In this document: positions 10,175-22,595 of the stretch, piece by piece | How positions within the stretch are numbered: the first letter of the stretch is position 1 | Layout of the letters: each line of letters begins with the position of its first letter | NCBI GenBank assembly: GCA_020744225.1 | Contig: JAGMWG010000015.1 | Coordinates: 434,001 to 498,000 of the forward strand | DNA: 64,000 nt | Source: Paraphoma chrysanthemicola | Taxonomy: Eukaryota; Ascomycota; Dothideomycetes; Pleosporales; Phaeosphaeriaceae | Direction: 5' to 3' | Notes under the pieces: generated by a model | Databases searched by the model: none | Told to the model about the DNA's origin: nothing | Seen by the model: only the letters and a program-made list of their open reading frames with translations | Program-made: the position numbers and the translations under genes

Positions 10175-13100
10175 CTAGTCGTCGCTATCATACTCGTCGT
10201 CATCGTCGCCGAGGAGCGCAGGGTACTGTCGGCTCCTGAGGTCCTGCTCGAGTCCGCCTTCACTCTCGGGGTCCACGTAGCCTCTACCACCGATGAGAGA
10301 CAAGAGCACTGGAAGTAAGATGAGAGCGTGAGTTGACGCCCACAAGACAAGCGCAACCCACACGCGGAAGTAGTAGATTTCGAAGATCTGTGGACGTGTT
10401 AGTGATTGTCATTCGAGATTAGAGCATGTTGTGCCTAGCAAAAACATGCGTGGACTGGGTGTTGGGATGCTTACCTTACTCCTGGTGAAGGCTAAAGTAG
10501 CTACACCAAGGACCTTCGTGATTGTGATGCCGCTGATGACGCTGCTAGCAACATTGACCATGGCGGTCCATGCTCGCGCATCACGTCCTCTAAAGCGATG
10601 CCTGGGCGCTCTCTCCATGGTGGCGCGGCTAGGAAAGGTGAACGCTCGTGCAATATGTGCGGTGAACTCGACGCTGATGCCAACACAGATGATGAGGTTG
10701 ACAAGTGAGACAGCGTTGAGTGAGACACCCATGACAGCCATGGATCCGATGATAGCGGAGACCGTCATACCAACGACGAGCGTCACAACAAGGGCGGTAG
10801 CGAGGGAACCGAGTAGGATTGTGGTGATGACCAGGACAGCCGCGAGAGCTGAGCCAATGAGAGCGCCTGCCAATCGAACAATGGAAACATACTGGTCGAA
10901 GAAGATGTAGAACTTGGAATAGGGAAATACTTCCGTTTCGACGTCTTCTGAGATCTCACGAGCGATGCGGCGCGCTGCAGTGTATGCGGCAATAAAGTCT
11001 TGCTGAGATCGAAGGGGAGTGTGCGCCGTGCGGAAATGCGATGCAGGGATAGTGAGACGCTCTGAGTCGATGACTAGAGCATCTGAGTACGCAGCCCTGC
11101 CACCCAGTGGACATTCCTCTGTCGTTGGAGCTTCGACCCAGCGTTCGAGATAGTGGATGAACTCTTCACCCTTGGGCATGCCAGAAAGTGTGATATTCCA
11201 TGGAGGTTGTCGATCTTTGAAGCATGTCTTGCCGTTTGAGTCTACGCAGCAATTCTCATTCTGAGGATTGAGCCAGAGGAAGAAGTCGTCGAGCCAGTTG
11301 GCGGCAGAGGCAGACAAAAACGAGACTTCTGGTCGTTTGCGTTCAGCTTCGACGATATTGGCGAGACTAAACTCGTCGCACGCTGCGAAACGGCCGCACA
11401 ACTGTTTCTGAGGTGCTCTTTCGGTTATATTGAGCTCCTTGGTGACAAAGTACACTGGTGGCCCCACATCCAGATAGTCGTACAGATCGTTAAAGTACGG
11501 GATCAGATACGAGTCGCTAGGGAGAGCGATGCGCTGATCGAGCCCAAGCTCGACTTGTGGGAACAAGGCGACACCAAGCGTAAATATGGCAAAGAAGACG
11601 GCAATGACGCCGACCTTGGCCTTCTTGCCGAGGAGTGCAGGTGCGTAGGTCTTCCTTATAAACTTTTGTAGAGCGCCTTCTTCACCATTACCGATGTAGC
11701 CGGGATCGGCCTTACGAACGCGCACGAAGGGGAAGCAATCTGCGCGATTGCTCTCGACCCGTTGTTGGTTCAGCGCTAGAACGGCGATGAACATGGTGAC
11801 CTGCAATATCGCGTTGATGAAGACAGCTCCCGCAGCATACGCAGCGAAGTTGCGAACAGCTGGCATGCCTACTGCGCATCCTAGAGCGAACGCAGTAGTC
11901 TCCGTGAGCGCTGACAGCAGAATCGATGGACCCATGCGTCCCAAGGCTCGTGCCACTCGCTCCGGAACGTCGCCCTCTGGATGACTCAGATTGACTCGCT
12001 CAAACTCGTGCACAATGAGGAAGATGTTGTCAACGCCGACAGCCAAGACGAGAAATGGGATGACTTCAGCGATGATGAGAGTCACCTTGACGCCAGCAGC
12101 CGAAAAGAGACCAACAGACGCCGACACCGACATAAGCACGATGATTATGCCAACGATGCCGAGCATGAACTTGGACTGTACAAGCGCGTTGGCAGGATTG
12201 CGAAGGATAGATCGCACGGTTAGTGTCGTCGAGCCCAGGGCCAGTGAGGCGTAGAGGAACATGACAATGTAGCTCACCACCACGATCTTAGCATCAGTGT
12301 TTGTGTTCTTGTTCAACTCTTGCTGCAAGCTGACCTCGGTGTTGAAGCTAAGGCGCAGTCCTCGCGATTTAGCATCCTCCGCGACCAACTTGAGGTAGTT
12401 CTTCAACTCATTTTCAAAGTCCATCGCAAGCTTCTCTTCGCGGGTACCCTCCGGATGGTTCTTGACAACCCAGGTAACGACCAGCGCTTTCGCGTCCAAG
12501 ATGGATTTCTCGACACCTCCGAACAGTAGATGAGAGTCAAGTGGTTGTTGGAAAGTTGGCAAGCACGAAGTGGGATCGTCGACACATGCGGTCAAATCGT
12601 CTTGCCAGCTGCGCGGCGAGACGTTGGCGAAATCTCCTTGGAAGTATCCAGTGATGGACTGGACTACGCAAGCGTCCTCGACGGGCTTGAAGCAGACTTG
12701 ATCGAGGGTGACGCCACTTTCGAACGATTTCAAACGCTGGATCTGGTTCTCGACACCAAACCACCAGTCGAGTGTTTCATAGCTGAGGACTGGCCCTGTG
12801 CCTTCCGCAGTATCGTTAACAAGGAAGACCTGCTCGGCGCGGAAGAAGGGACCGAAATTGTCATCAAAGAAGGCCTTCTCTTGCGCGGCAGCAGAGTCTG
12901 GAGCGACCCAAAGACGCACAGGGTCAGTTTCGACTTGGAATCTCATCCAGCCCAAGCTCATGAGGATCACGACGAGCACACTAGCGAAGATGGTAATGGA
13001 CGGGAAGCTGGCGCAGATGTATCCGAGGCGGCTGAACATGCGATCGCACCAGGTGTTGATGAAGTAATGCTTCGTGGGCCGGTCGAGCATGCCGACGTTG

Positions 13101-14077
13101 TGGACAATATCGCCCTCGTCCTCGTCGTCGCTTGGCTCCAAGTCTTGCAAGAGACGCATCCGCTCATTCTTATGTCGCAAATGGTTCTGGCGCGCGGCAT
13201 GATAAGCGACGTAAGCGCAGAGCAAGCCGAGGAAGAAGGAGTAGATTATGACGACAGCGAAGGAGAGGCATGGCAGCAGGCCGACACGGCACTCCTGAAC
13301 TTCCTTGACCTCGGGAAGCTCATTGCACGAGCCACCACAATCCAGACAGGCGCATCGGTATAGCTCGTCGGTGGTGTTGCACGGATGCGCGTGCTTGTTC
13401 ATGGGATCCATGTCTGGAAACTCTTCGGGATCAGGGCGCGGGTAGTTGATCTGGAAGGGCGAGCCTAGGAACTTCTTGTCTCCGAGGAATTTGAGGAACT
13501 GGGTAAAGTTCTTCGCGCCGCCGCCGATGAAGTCCATGGCCTTGCTGTTGGTGGCGCCGAACTTGACGTCCTTGCAGCTGTTGTAGAAGGTGGACCCATA
13601 CTCGTTGGAGATGAGGCTGTCTAACTCGGTGACGAGGAACTTGTCTCCCTTGGGTTCGGTGCCCGTGACGTTTATGAAGAGCGACTGGTCGGGCGAGCAC
13701 GTGAAGGTGCAGAACAGGTTGTAGAAGTTCTCCTTGCAGGCAGGACACGAGTTGATGATGGGCGAGGCGCGGTCGAGGTTCGTCTTGAGCGCATCGAGCT
13801 GGCTCTCCTCGCAGCACACGTCCGAGTCTGACCACTCGTCGCCGCAGATGTCTACCAGCTTCTTCCTGACATCATCGTCTGGCGTCGTCGCCGGGCCGTT
13901 GTCGGGACACGGCAGCTCTGAGCCGAAGAAGCCCTGCTTGCCGCATTGCCCCCTTATCGCACACCGTCCCTTTTCGTGCTTCGAGGTGAGGTCTGGGCCA
14001 GCCAGGGCGGATCCCGCGAGGATGGCAAACAAGCCAGCCGTGATGGTGCCCCATCCGCGAGAGCAGCGTCGCGCCAT
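10175..14077 (-). CDS. NCR1: Niemann-Pick C1-type sterol transporter (Ncr1/NPC1)
   Basis: Two exons (10475-14077 and 10187-region exon 10175-10387) joined over an 87-bp intron give 1271 residues, the normal length of fungal NPC1. A signal peptide (to about residue 26) precedes the Cys-rich luminal sterol-binding N-terminal domain. A large loop, a sterol-sensing domain (about residues 600-770, including VIPFLVLAVGVDNIF) and a second RND-type membrane half follow. The last exon supplies the final helix (IFEIYYFRVW onward) and an acidic cytosolic tail. The family moves sterols out of the vacuole/late-endosome lumen together with NPC2. The ATG at 14077 precedes the signal peptide directly. Without the splice the ORF would run into non-conserved intron sequence, which supports the intron. 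Confidence 0.95.
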
Positions 14078-14706
14078 TTTGGGTGGTGGTGCGCGAGAGC
14101 GCTGTGAATGTGTGCAAGGGATGACAGCCGGCTACTGGTGTCGGGCGTGCCTGGACCTTGTTGGCGATGGTTGCTATGGCGGAGCGATGATGGTTGACGC
14201 GCTCTCGATGCTGAGCCGAGGTGGCGCGGAGCTCTGAAGCTTGGGGAGCTCCGGAGATGATCAGCGAGCGGCGATGCTAGGCGATAGTGCTGTTGCTAAG
14301 CTGCACCTATAGCGATATTGGAGAATGCGCGCACCGGGCGAGAGGTGTTGTTGTGCGGTCGTGCGGACGTGAGGACGTGAAGCATGAAGCGCAGTGTTAG
14401 GCAGGCGCTGATAGGCACTGTACGTCACTGACGCATAACCGCCTTGGCGGCCAGGAACAGGACCGACCTTGGACGGATCGTCGTCACGCGCCCGGTCCAC
14501 GGGTCGCTCGACAGCGTCTAGCCTCAGGCCAAGGCTAACCATCGATATCACAATTGAACAAATTGGGAGCAGGCTGCAATGGAATGCGGCACGTTTCATT
14601 CTCGTTATCATGCTGCCAGGGTATCAATATACTCCGACCCTAGCTTTCTTCATCTATGAGTGTCTTCCGACGGGTATCCTTCAATCCGAGTAAACCAAGA
14701 AACCTC
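14078..14706. other. intergenic: NPC1 promoter and Kap123 3' flank
   Basis: About 630 bases between two minus-strand genes. Only short overlapping ORFs occur. No repeat or RNA gene was seen. Confidence 0.5.
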
Positions 14707-17700
14707 CTACTTGCGCAGGTACTGAACAAGCTCCACGAGCTGCGACCGTGTCTCGTCCTCCAGCTGCTCTTGCGGCTCTCCAAGGACCTTCTCGAACACG
14801 GGCATCAGCTGTGGTGTGAGTTGCTGCACCGTGGGGTCGTTCTTCTGGTCTGCATTTCGTTAGTCGGAGTGTCATTTGTCAACAGCGAGACACTTACAAA
14901 GCTTGACAATCATGCCAAACACTGGCTTGTTTTCCTCATAGTCCTCACGCAGAGGCAACAGCTGCACAAGGCGAGGCAGCACCTCGGCGATCGGGAGCTT
15001 GTCAGGGTGCTTCGAGATGAACCTGCTGACGCATCCAGCCGTGTTGTCGAGCAGACGCGCCTGATCTTGTGCGTCGAGGAGTGGCTCAAGCTTGGAGAAG
15101 ATGTTGGGCAGCGACTTGAGGATCTCTGCGTCGTTGGTGGTCATTTCACAGAGCAGACCCATGCCGTAGACAGCGTTGGACTTGGACTCGGGATCCTCGT
15201 CGGAGAGACGGTGCAGGAGGAGCTTGAGGAGAGCAGATGTGTATGGTGTGCATCCAGCTCCCATGTTGCCGACGCACTCAGCGATAGTGCCAACCGCCGC
15301 GCTTCGCTCTGTCGACTCTTGGCTGCTTGCATACTTCATGATGGGCTTCTCGAACATCTTCCAGAGCTCGGCAAACTGTTCGCCAAGAGCAACGGAGAGG
15401 CATGTGACGACTTCCAAGGCAGTCTCGATGACAAGCCAGTCATACTCAGAAGACTCCTCCAGAATGTCCTCGTCTGCCTCATCACCCAGGTCCTGCTGGC
15501 ATGGATGGCGCTTGGTGATGACGGCAAGCAATTGCTGGCAGATCTCGGGCACAACTGTGCCATTCTCAGTCATCAACACGGCAGGCCCGCAAAGCTTGAG
15601 TGTCGCCGCAAGATCGCGATTGATGTCGGTAACAGTTCCCCTGGGTCGTGTCAGTGACTGTTTCTCCAGAATAGTCATAAAATGATTATTGGGTGAAGAA
15701 AGCTCAGAAGTAGATTCGCTTTCACCTCAAGTGCACGTGGCATCGGAGTGAGCTGGGATTAACGAAAGTTGTGTCATCTTTGCAGTGGGAGAGAAGGAGA
15801 AAGCACACGTACCGATCCATCTCGTCTTGCCATGTAGACATGGTAGCCATCATGACGAGGCTGCCCAGCTTCTTCAACTCTGCTGGCGGGTCCACTGTGA
15901 GTGGTAGCCCAGGTTGCCACTTTTGCATACCGCCACCCTCCGCCATGCCAAAGAGGCAGGCGAACGTGCGCCATAGAGTACCAAGGGCAGCCTTGCGGAT
16001 ACCCTCGTATTCGTGGTCGACGAGTTCAAGTAGCTTGGTTACTGTGTTCTCGAGATATGGCATATACTCGGCGCGTGTGTGGGTGATAATGTCGCCGAAG
16101 ACTTCAGCTGCAATCTCCTTCTCCATCGCAACGGCAGAAACACCGCCGAGATCATCCCACTCGTCATCGTCATCTTCGGCCATAAGTGCCTCGTTGAGAT
16201 CGCTATCATCGTCATCATCGGTGGCAGCCGCCACCTTCACCTTGCGGCCTTCGATGATAACGTCGGATCCCATGAGTTCCTTCGCCTCTTCGCCAAGCTC
16301 GACGTCAAGACCCGTCTCGTCCTGCTCGAGGCAGTCTTGGAGGCCCTTGACAGCGCCGGGGAGATACTTGGTGAACTGCTCTTCGTAAACCTTCGCCATG
16401 GTGCTCCATAAAATGTAGCTGGTCTCGCGCAGGCGTGGGTGGTCGAGATGAAGAGCTTCCTCAGATGCTTCCATGAGAGGAAGGACATAAGGCTCGAACG
16501 GCTGAGCGCCAACAGCAGAAGCGATCTTGCCCATGGAGTCGCAGGTAACACCACGGAGGTCAAGCTCGTCTTGGCTATCCTTGATCCTGACGTATGGCGA
16601 AAGCTCTGCCATGATCTGCTCGAAGAAAGGAAGGAAGGCCTGCTCAGCAGCGGAGGCGATGGAGCCAACGGCACCGATTGCGGCACTCTTCACCTTGAGA
16701 TCCTCGTGGTGGAACAACTTGCTGAATCGCGGGATGAGCTCCGGCACGTACTTGCCAGCGTCCTCGGGCTCAAGGCCCTCGATGAGAGAGTCGATGGCGT
16801 GGCAGCTGCCGCGAATGATGGACAAGTTGCGTTCGTCCTCTCCATTTTGCACGTTGCCGGCAGCCAGGTCGAAGTTCTTGATCATGGCTGGAATAAGTCG
16901 GGCATGCTCTTTGCCGACATCTTCAGCCAAATCGTCCGCCAAACGAGCCACACCGTTAAGCGCAGCAGCACGGACCTTGAGCTCGGGGTCCTCAAGGAGG
17001 TGAAGAACCATGGGGAGAATCTCGTGCAACTGAGTGGCGATGAAATCAGGGGCACCCTCAACGCACATGCCCAAGGCTAGGATACCAGCCTGGCGGTAGT
17101 CTGGGTTCTGGGAAGAGAAGTAGTTGCCGAGGTTCTTGAGTAGAGGAATGACGACCTGGCTGGGAGGCAGGCTAGAGGCAAGGATGTCAAGCAATCCAAG
17201 CGCAGAGCGAGCGGGTGTGACATCCTCATCCTCGCTGGACAGATCGCCGAGCTCTGTGACGATGTGAAGGGCTTTGAGTGTAAGCTCTTCGCCGATGCGC
17301 AGAGCCTGGACCTTGAGCTTCCTGTAGCGCACGCACTGCATGAGGAACGCAAGTGCTTGTGACCGGTAGTCATCCTCGACACTTGTGGAGGAAGCGAGCT
17401 CCAACATGAACTTAACAAGATCGCCAAAGTGCTTCTGCAGGAGGGCAGACTCGCAGCCAAGGAGGGTCTGGAATACCTCGAATGCCTGCATGGCGCGGTC
17501 CTCGTCGCCTTGATCGACAGTTGACTTGAGCACGGTGACCATGCCCGGAATGGCTTCCTGGAACAGAGCCAGAGCCTTGGGGTCCTCCTCGGGCTCCAAG
17601 AGCATCGCCAAGCGGCTCAAGCCGAGCAGAGTGTTAATCCTGACGTCAACGCTTTCTGGGTCTTGGATGGTAGTGCTGAACAGCTTGTAGAGGTCGGCAG

Positions 17701-18222
17701 ACTTGCCGGGGAAGGCATCGCCGGTGGACTCGAGTGTTGTCCAGATGATGTATGTACCGACCTCCCTCTGTCGTGCAACTTGGCTGGTGGCAGCCTGGTG
17801 AAGGTAGCCTGGCAGATCTGCCCACTCTCCATCCTCGAAGTCCTGTGATGCGATAGCGGCGATGACGCGTGCGGCGGAGTGCCGGGTCAGAGTGTGGTCT
17901 TCATTCAAAGTGAACTGGAAGAGTTGATTGCGGAGAGATGCTTTTTGATCCGCGGGCAGGCTGGCCCAGTGCTTTGTGACGAGCTTCCTGGCCTCGACAG
18001 CAGCCAACTGGCGCAGCTCTGGCTTGGGATGACCGCAAAGAATCTGGAGGAGGGCGTTCAGTGACGCCGGAGAACTGTAGTAGTTTTTGTTCAATGTGGA
18101 GGTGGCAGACTTGACACGCTCGGTGTCGGCTGAGAAATGTTAGCTATGGAACGCGAGGCGGAGGCAGGTGGCTTACGCTGCAACAGGCCCTCGAGCAACT
18201 GTACAAATTGCTGCTCGTCCAT
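14707..18222 (-). CDS. KAP123: importin beta, karyopherin Kap123 / importin-4 type
   Basis: Four exons (18177-18222, 15813-18129, 14898-15640, 14707-14849) give 1082 residues. The N-terminus MDEQQFVQLLEGLLQ and the conserved region (ALLQILCGHPKPELRQLA) are typical of Kap123. The protein consists of HEAT repeats throughout, with an importin N-terminal Ran-binding region and a very acidic Asp-rich loop around residues 620-660. It carries ribosomal proteins and histones H3/H4 into the nucleus. Introns 1 and 3 are 47-48 bp, but intron 2 (15641-15812) is 172 bp. Its join (MDR-GTVTD) restores the frame and reads like the family. The first exon is only 46 bp. Confidence 0.93.
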
Positions 18223-19293
18223 GACTGTGCTTGTACGGGAGTTTGTGTGTAAAAGCAAGCCACACAATGATCAGTCGCAGAACAGCGGAAAGATCGAAGA
18301 ATTTGGCAGTCGAGAGAGGAGCGGCCAACTTTTTTTTTGAGCGAGGTGGGGAAACTCGAAGGGTCCAAAAGAGGCTAGACCTAGATAGGGCAGCGCGACT
18401 CCTGCAGCCAATCATGTCCGGGCAAGTCCGACGAAGACTTCGAAGACCGACTTCTCCCTCAGCAAGACGAGGACCATCTGTAGTCTACCGCTGGGAGGCT
18501 TTGGAGGGCTGACAAAAGCTGTGTTGAGATATGCAAGCCTAGGTTGTCAGCCTAGCCTCGGCCACAGTGGACGTAGCAGGACTATAGCAAGCACAAACGT
18601 GCCAATATGTCCATCTCAAAGCAGCAAGCAGGTTCCAGATGATGCACTCCGTCAAACCCCACTGCCTTTTGCTGAGGCCAGGTGTGAGGCGGACTGTGAG
18701 CTAGGCTTGCCAGGCAACGTGTCGTGGCAGGGAAAGACCTTCATGCTCACGCGAGCAATGGTGTCCACCGGTCTCGACGCCGAGTTTGACTGATCCGCAT
18801 TGCTCCTGGCTGATGCATCTTGTCCGTCTCTTTAGTTGTGGAGGCGTAGGTATCAGAGCTGTGGAAAGGGAAGCCGACGCGTGTAGCATCGGCGAGCAGA
18901 CATCGCTCATGTGCCAGGAGGAAGAGTGCAGACGCGGCAAGACATTGAAAATATAAAGCGCGCCATAATGATGAACGACAGTCAGTGGATTTGTCCGTCT
19001 GATGGTAGTGAAGCTGGAGGTGCGTTCGGAGGTGAAGGCTATAAGTACTTGTAGGCTGATAGGCTAGAACGCGCTACTGCCATATTCGTCCGTGCGCGCA
19101 GCTCAAAAACACAGGAAGGAGCGACAAGCAGACGCACAGCACAAACCACCATCGCCATCACCCAAACGAGGAGGCTCCATATTCTCTCTTCCTACGCCAA
19201 ACCCTTAGATACCCCTCACCGCGCCCTTGCCGATACTCCGCGTCTCAGACCGCTCTACCTGGCATCGCTCTACACTTCTCCGCCTCCGACTCC
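18223..19293. promoter_or_regulatory. shared upstream region of divergent Kap123 and DUF2433 genes
   Basis: The 1.07-kb spacer separates two housekeeping-type genes transcribed away from each other, so it must hold both promoters. The last 200 bases before 19294 are pyrimidine/CT-rich on the + strand, as in many fungal 5' leaders. Short ORFs inside are not convincing. Confidence 0.5.
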
Positions 19294-21597
19294 ATGGCTT
19301 CAGTAAGTGCAGCGTCGCTCGACTCACTCGGCCGCCTCACCCACATCAGACACCATACTGACTGCGCACAGCAAGCTCCCAACCAGCCGCGTCCCTACCC
19401 CGGCAACTACCTTCCCAACGGCGGTGCGCCCGGCGCTCCTTCAGGTCCCGCGCCCGGAGCTGTCCCACTGCTGCCAAACCAGGGCCGCGTGCTCCAGCAG
19501 GGCAGCGTCAGAGTGCTGTGCATCGCTGATGTTCGAGGTGAGACACACACACACGAGCGGGGTTTCATCGTATTGACAGCAGCCAGGTAACCTCCAGTCC
19601 CTCAACCAGCTCGCCGCAGACGCTCGCGCAAACTACATCATCCACACCGGCGACTTTGGCTTCTACGATGATCGTTCATTAGATCGCATCGCCGAGAAGT
19701 AAGTGACACACAAACACCAGAGCACGTGAGAGAAATTGACAAGTGCAGGACCCTCAAGCATGTGGCGCAATACTCGCCTCTGCTGTCGGACAGCGTCAAG
19801 CGTTCCATCGCCCAAGCCCCACCTCAGCCGCCGATCAAGGAGCGCTTCGCACGGGAGCACCTGCCCCTCTCAGAACTGCCGCTGTTCCTCAACAAGACCT
19901 ACACACTGAACGTGCCGGTATACACCGTATGGGGCGCATGTGAAGATGTGCAAGTCTTGGAGAAGCTGCGGTCTGGCGAGTACAAGGTTGACAACCTGCA
20001 CATCATAGACGAGGCACACTCGCGGCTACTCGATGTTGGCGGTGTGAAGCTGCGTCTGCTGGGTCTTGGTGGTGCTGTGGTCATGCACAAACTGTTTGAC
20101 AACGGTGAGGGCCGGACAACGATTGCGGGTGGCCAGGGTACCATGTGGACGACTCTGCTGCAGATGGGCGAGCTCGTCGATACCGCAAACCGCGTATACG
20201 ACCCGACCGAAACTCGCATCTTCGTCACCCACGCATCGCCAGCCCGTGAGGGTCTGCTCAACCAGCTATCCGTCACGCTGAAGGCCGACTTCTCCGTCTC
20301 CGCTGGCCTCCATTTCCGCTACGGCAGCTCCTACAACGAGTTCAGCGTCAACCCAACACTCGACCACTACCGCGGCAAGCTTGCAGCGTCAAAGGCCTCG
20401 TTTAATGATGTTTGGGACACCGTCAAGACTGAAGTCGAACCCGCTGTTGCCGATAGCGAGTCACAGCAGCGTCTCCTGACCCTGGCTCTCGACATCGTCA
20501 ACAAGATGCCATCAGTCGCCAATGGCGGCAATCCCTTCGGCGGTCCCGCTCCTGGTCCCCAGAGCGGCGTCATTGACGAGAGCGCTTTCAAGAACATGTG
20601 GAACTTCAACTTGGCAGATGCTGCTTATGGCTGGCTCGTCCTCGACATCGACAACGGCAGAATCGGTACAGAGATGAGGGCCCAGGGTTTCAACTTTGCT
20701 CACCGCGGTGGCAAGGCTGTTCCCGGTCAAGCTGCTCAACCCGCTCAAGCTACAACTAGCACCGCACCTCCGGCTACTGGACCTTCCCCAGCTGGTCCAT
20801 CGCCTGCGCAAGGCCGCCCTGGTGGTCCTCCCGGCGGCGCTCCTCAGCAGCCCCGCCCAGCTGTCGCAACTCCTCCAGTGCCCCAGCAGCAAATTAAGCC
20901 CAACCAGCCTGCACGCACTGGACCCTCTCCTGCGCCCGCTGCTGTCCCAAAGGAGCCCACAAAGGCCGCTACCCCACAGCCAAGCAACAACGCACCAGCA
21001 AATGCCGCCGCCGAGAAGGCGATCCCTAGCGAAGTGAAGCCGAACGGCACTTCAGCACCAGAAAAGGGTCCGGCCTCACCCGCTCCTCGTGAGCACGTTG
21101 AGCGCAAGGATAGCAAGGGTCTGTTCATCTCGGGTGTCAAGGATGAGGAGGAGGCCAAGAATCTACTCGCTGAAGAGGATCGTGCCAAGGTCGAGAAGAT
21201 TGAGAAGATTAAGCACTTCTTCGTCGCCCATTTCGCCACCACACCCGACATGCAGGCCGCACTCCGCCGTGTCGCAGACGATGTGAGGAATGCGCGCGCC
21301 GGCCCAGACAAGCCGTCCGTCAAGATCTACAACGAGCGTGGCCCAGCGAACGCCGGTCCCCGCTATGGTGCCGGCAGCTGGCAGGCAAGCAACCGCGGCG
21401 GTGTTCAGGGTAGCGGCGGTTACCGCAGTGGAGGCGCTTCAGACAGCGAGGGTGGTCGCGGCGGCCGTGGAGGTCGTGGCGGTGCAACCCGTGGCGCACG
21501 AGGCGGCGAGCGCGGTGGACGTGGAGGTCGGGGCGGAAGGGGCTCATTCAGGGGTGGTGCGGAAGGTGCACCAGCGTCAACGGGAGGCGAGTCATAA
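19294..21597 (+). CDS. DUF2433 calcineurin-like phosphoesterase-fold protein with RGG tail
   Basis: Four exons (19294-19302, 19372-19537, 19587-19698, 19749-21597) give 711 residues; the first exon encodes only three residues. Residues about 45-330 resemble a metallophosphoesterase fold. Recognisable landmarks are CIADVRGN, IIHTGDFGFYDD, VWGACEDVQ and FVTHASP. The first metal motif lacks the usual D-x-H and the GNHE motif is GACED, so catalysis is doubtful. About residues 350-510 are Pro/Ala-rich and low in complexity. Residues 530-600 contain charged helices, and the tail has many RGG/GGR repeats typical of RNA binding and arginine methylation. A role in RNA biology is inferred from the tail only. 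It is head to head with Kap123. Confidence 0.88.
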
Positions 21598-22595
21598 GCT
21601 TCCTGGTGGCACACACCTTCTACCCTCACCTCCTCTGATACCCCTTCTTCGAGCTTGCTAACGCAGTGTGCAGGGGCGTCACCTGTGCCTCGCATCTTGA
21701 GGCGTGCATAGAGCCCTCTGTGCACTGGGTAGCTTTTCTTCGTCTTTGGTCATAGCGGGCGCGGGTGCTGTTTGTTTCTGATTGCAGGCTTGGAAAAGGT
21801 GGACGGCGCGGAGTCTTTCGCTCTTTCCAGCATACCATCGTGGCTTGGCGACTACGAGTGCCATGGATGATGGTGACATGGAGCACACTCGTCTTGTTAG
21901 AGTATATTGTATGTATTGTAATCACGGAAGACGAGTCGAGTCCCTGAATTCAACCATGTCTTCAAGATATCAATGCTTTCCTGTGCGAGGATAGACGTTA
22001 ACGAGCTTTTCTGCTGGCCCTTAATACTGAAATACCTGCAAAAACGGCAGCTCGAATCAAGTCATGGCTTGCCCCAAATGTGCCGTGCTTTATACATCGG
22101 CCTCCCCATGCGAGGCAACCACATCAGTCCAGACCAGCGCTAGTACCTTTGGCACAAGCGTGCCAGAGCCTTGCGATGTGTACAATACCTCTTTCTTCTC
22201 TCATTGAGATGCGGGAAGCGTGAAGAACGATGTTACACGCGTACAATCGAGGACACTAGCAGGCGTCCTGCTCCTTTTGACTTTACTAGATGTGGACTCA
22301 CATCAGTACCTCCTGGTAACCTTCTCCTTTTCAGATCAGACCTCATCAGTTCTGTAATGGATCTAGATGGAACTGCATGGATTGATTCTTTAGGCTGCAA
22401 AACAAGAGTTGCTGCCAGTGGTCCTAAGTTGCGGAAGGAACTAACCTCTAGTACTCCTCTCACTTCCTTCCCTTCCCTACAAAACACTACAACCACCGCA
22501 TTTCCGATAACACGTTCCCTACATCTAAGTACTTTCATCTTCTCCAACATATCTTCCAGCACGGCATTGCATTTGCAGCACCACTTGCTCCTCGC
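21598..22595. other. intergenic between convergent genes
   Basis: About 1 kb between the DUF2433 stop and the end of a minus-strand hypothetical gene. It is expected to hold 3' UTRs. Short ORFs on both strands have no recognisable content. Confidence 0.5.

Noticed and set aside
12530..13363. 277-codon ORF on the plus strand inside NPC1
   Set aside because: Antisense shadow of a conserved coding exon with biased codon use.
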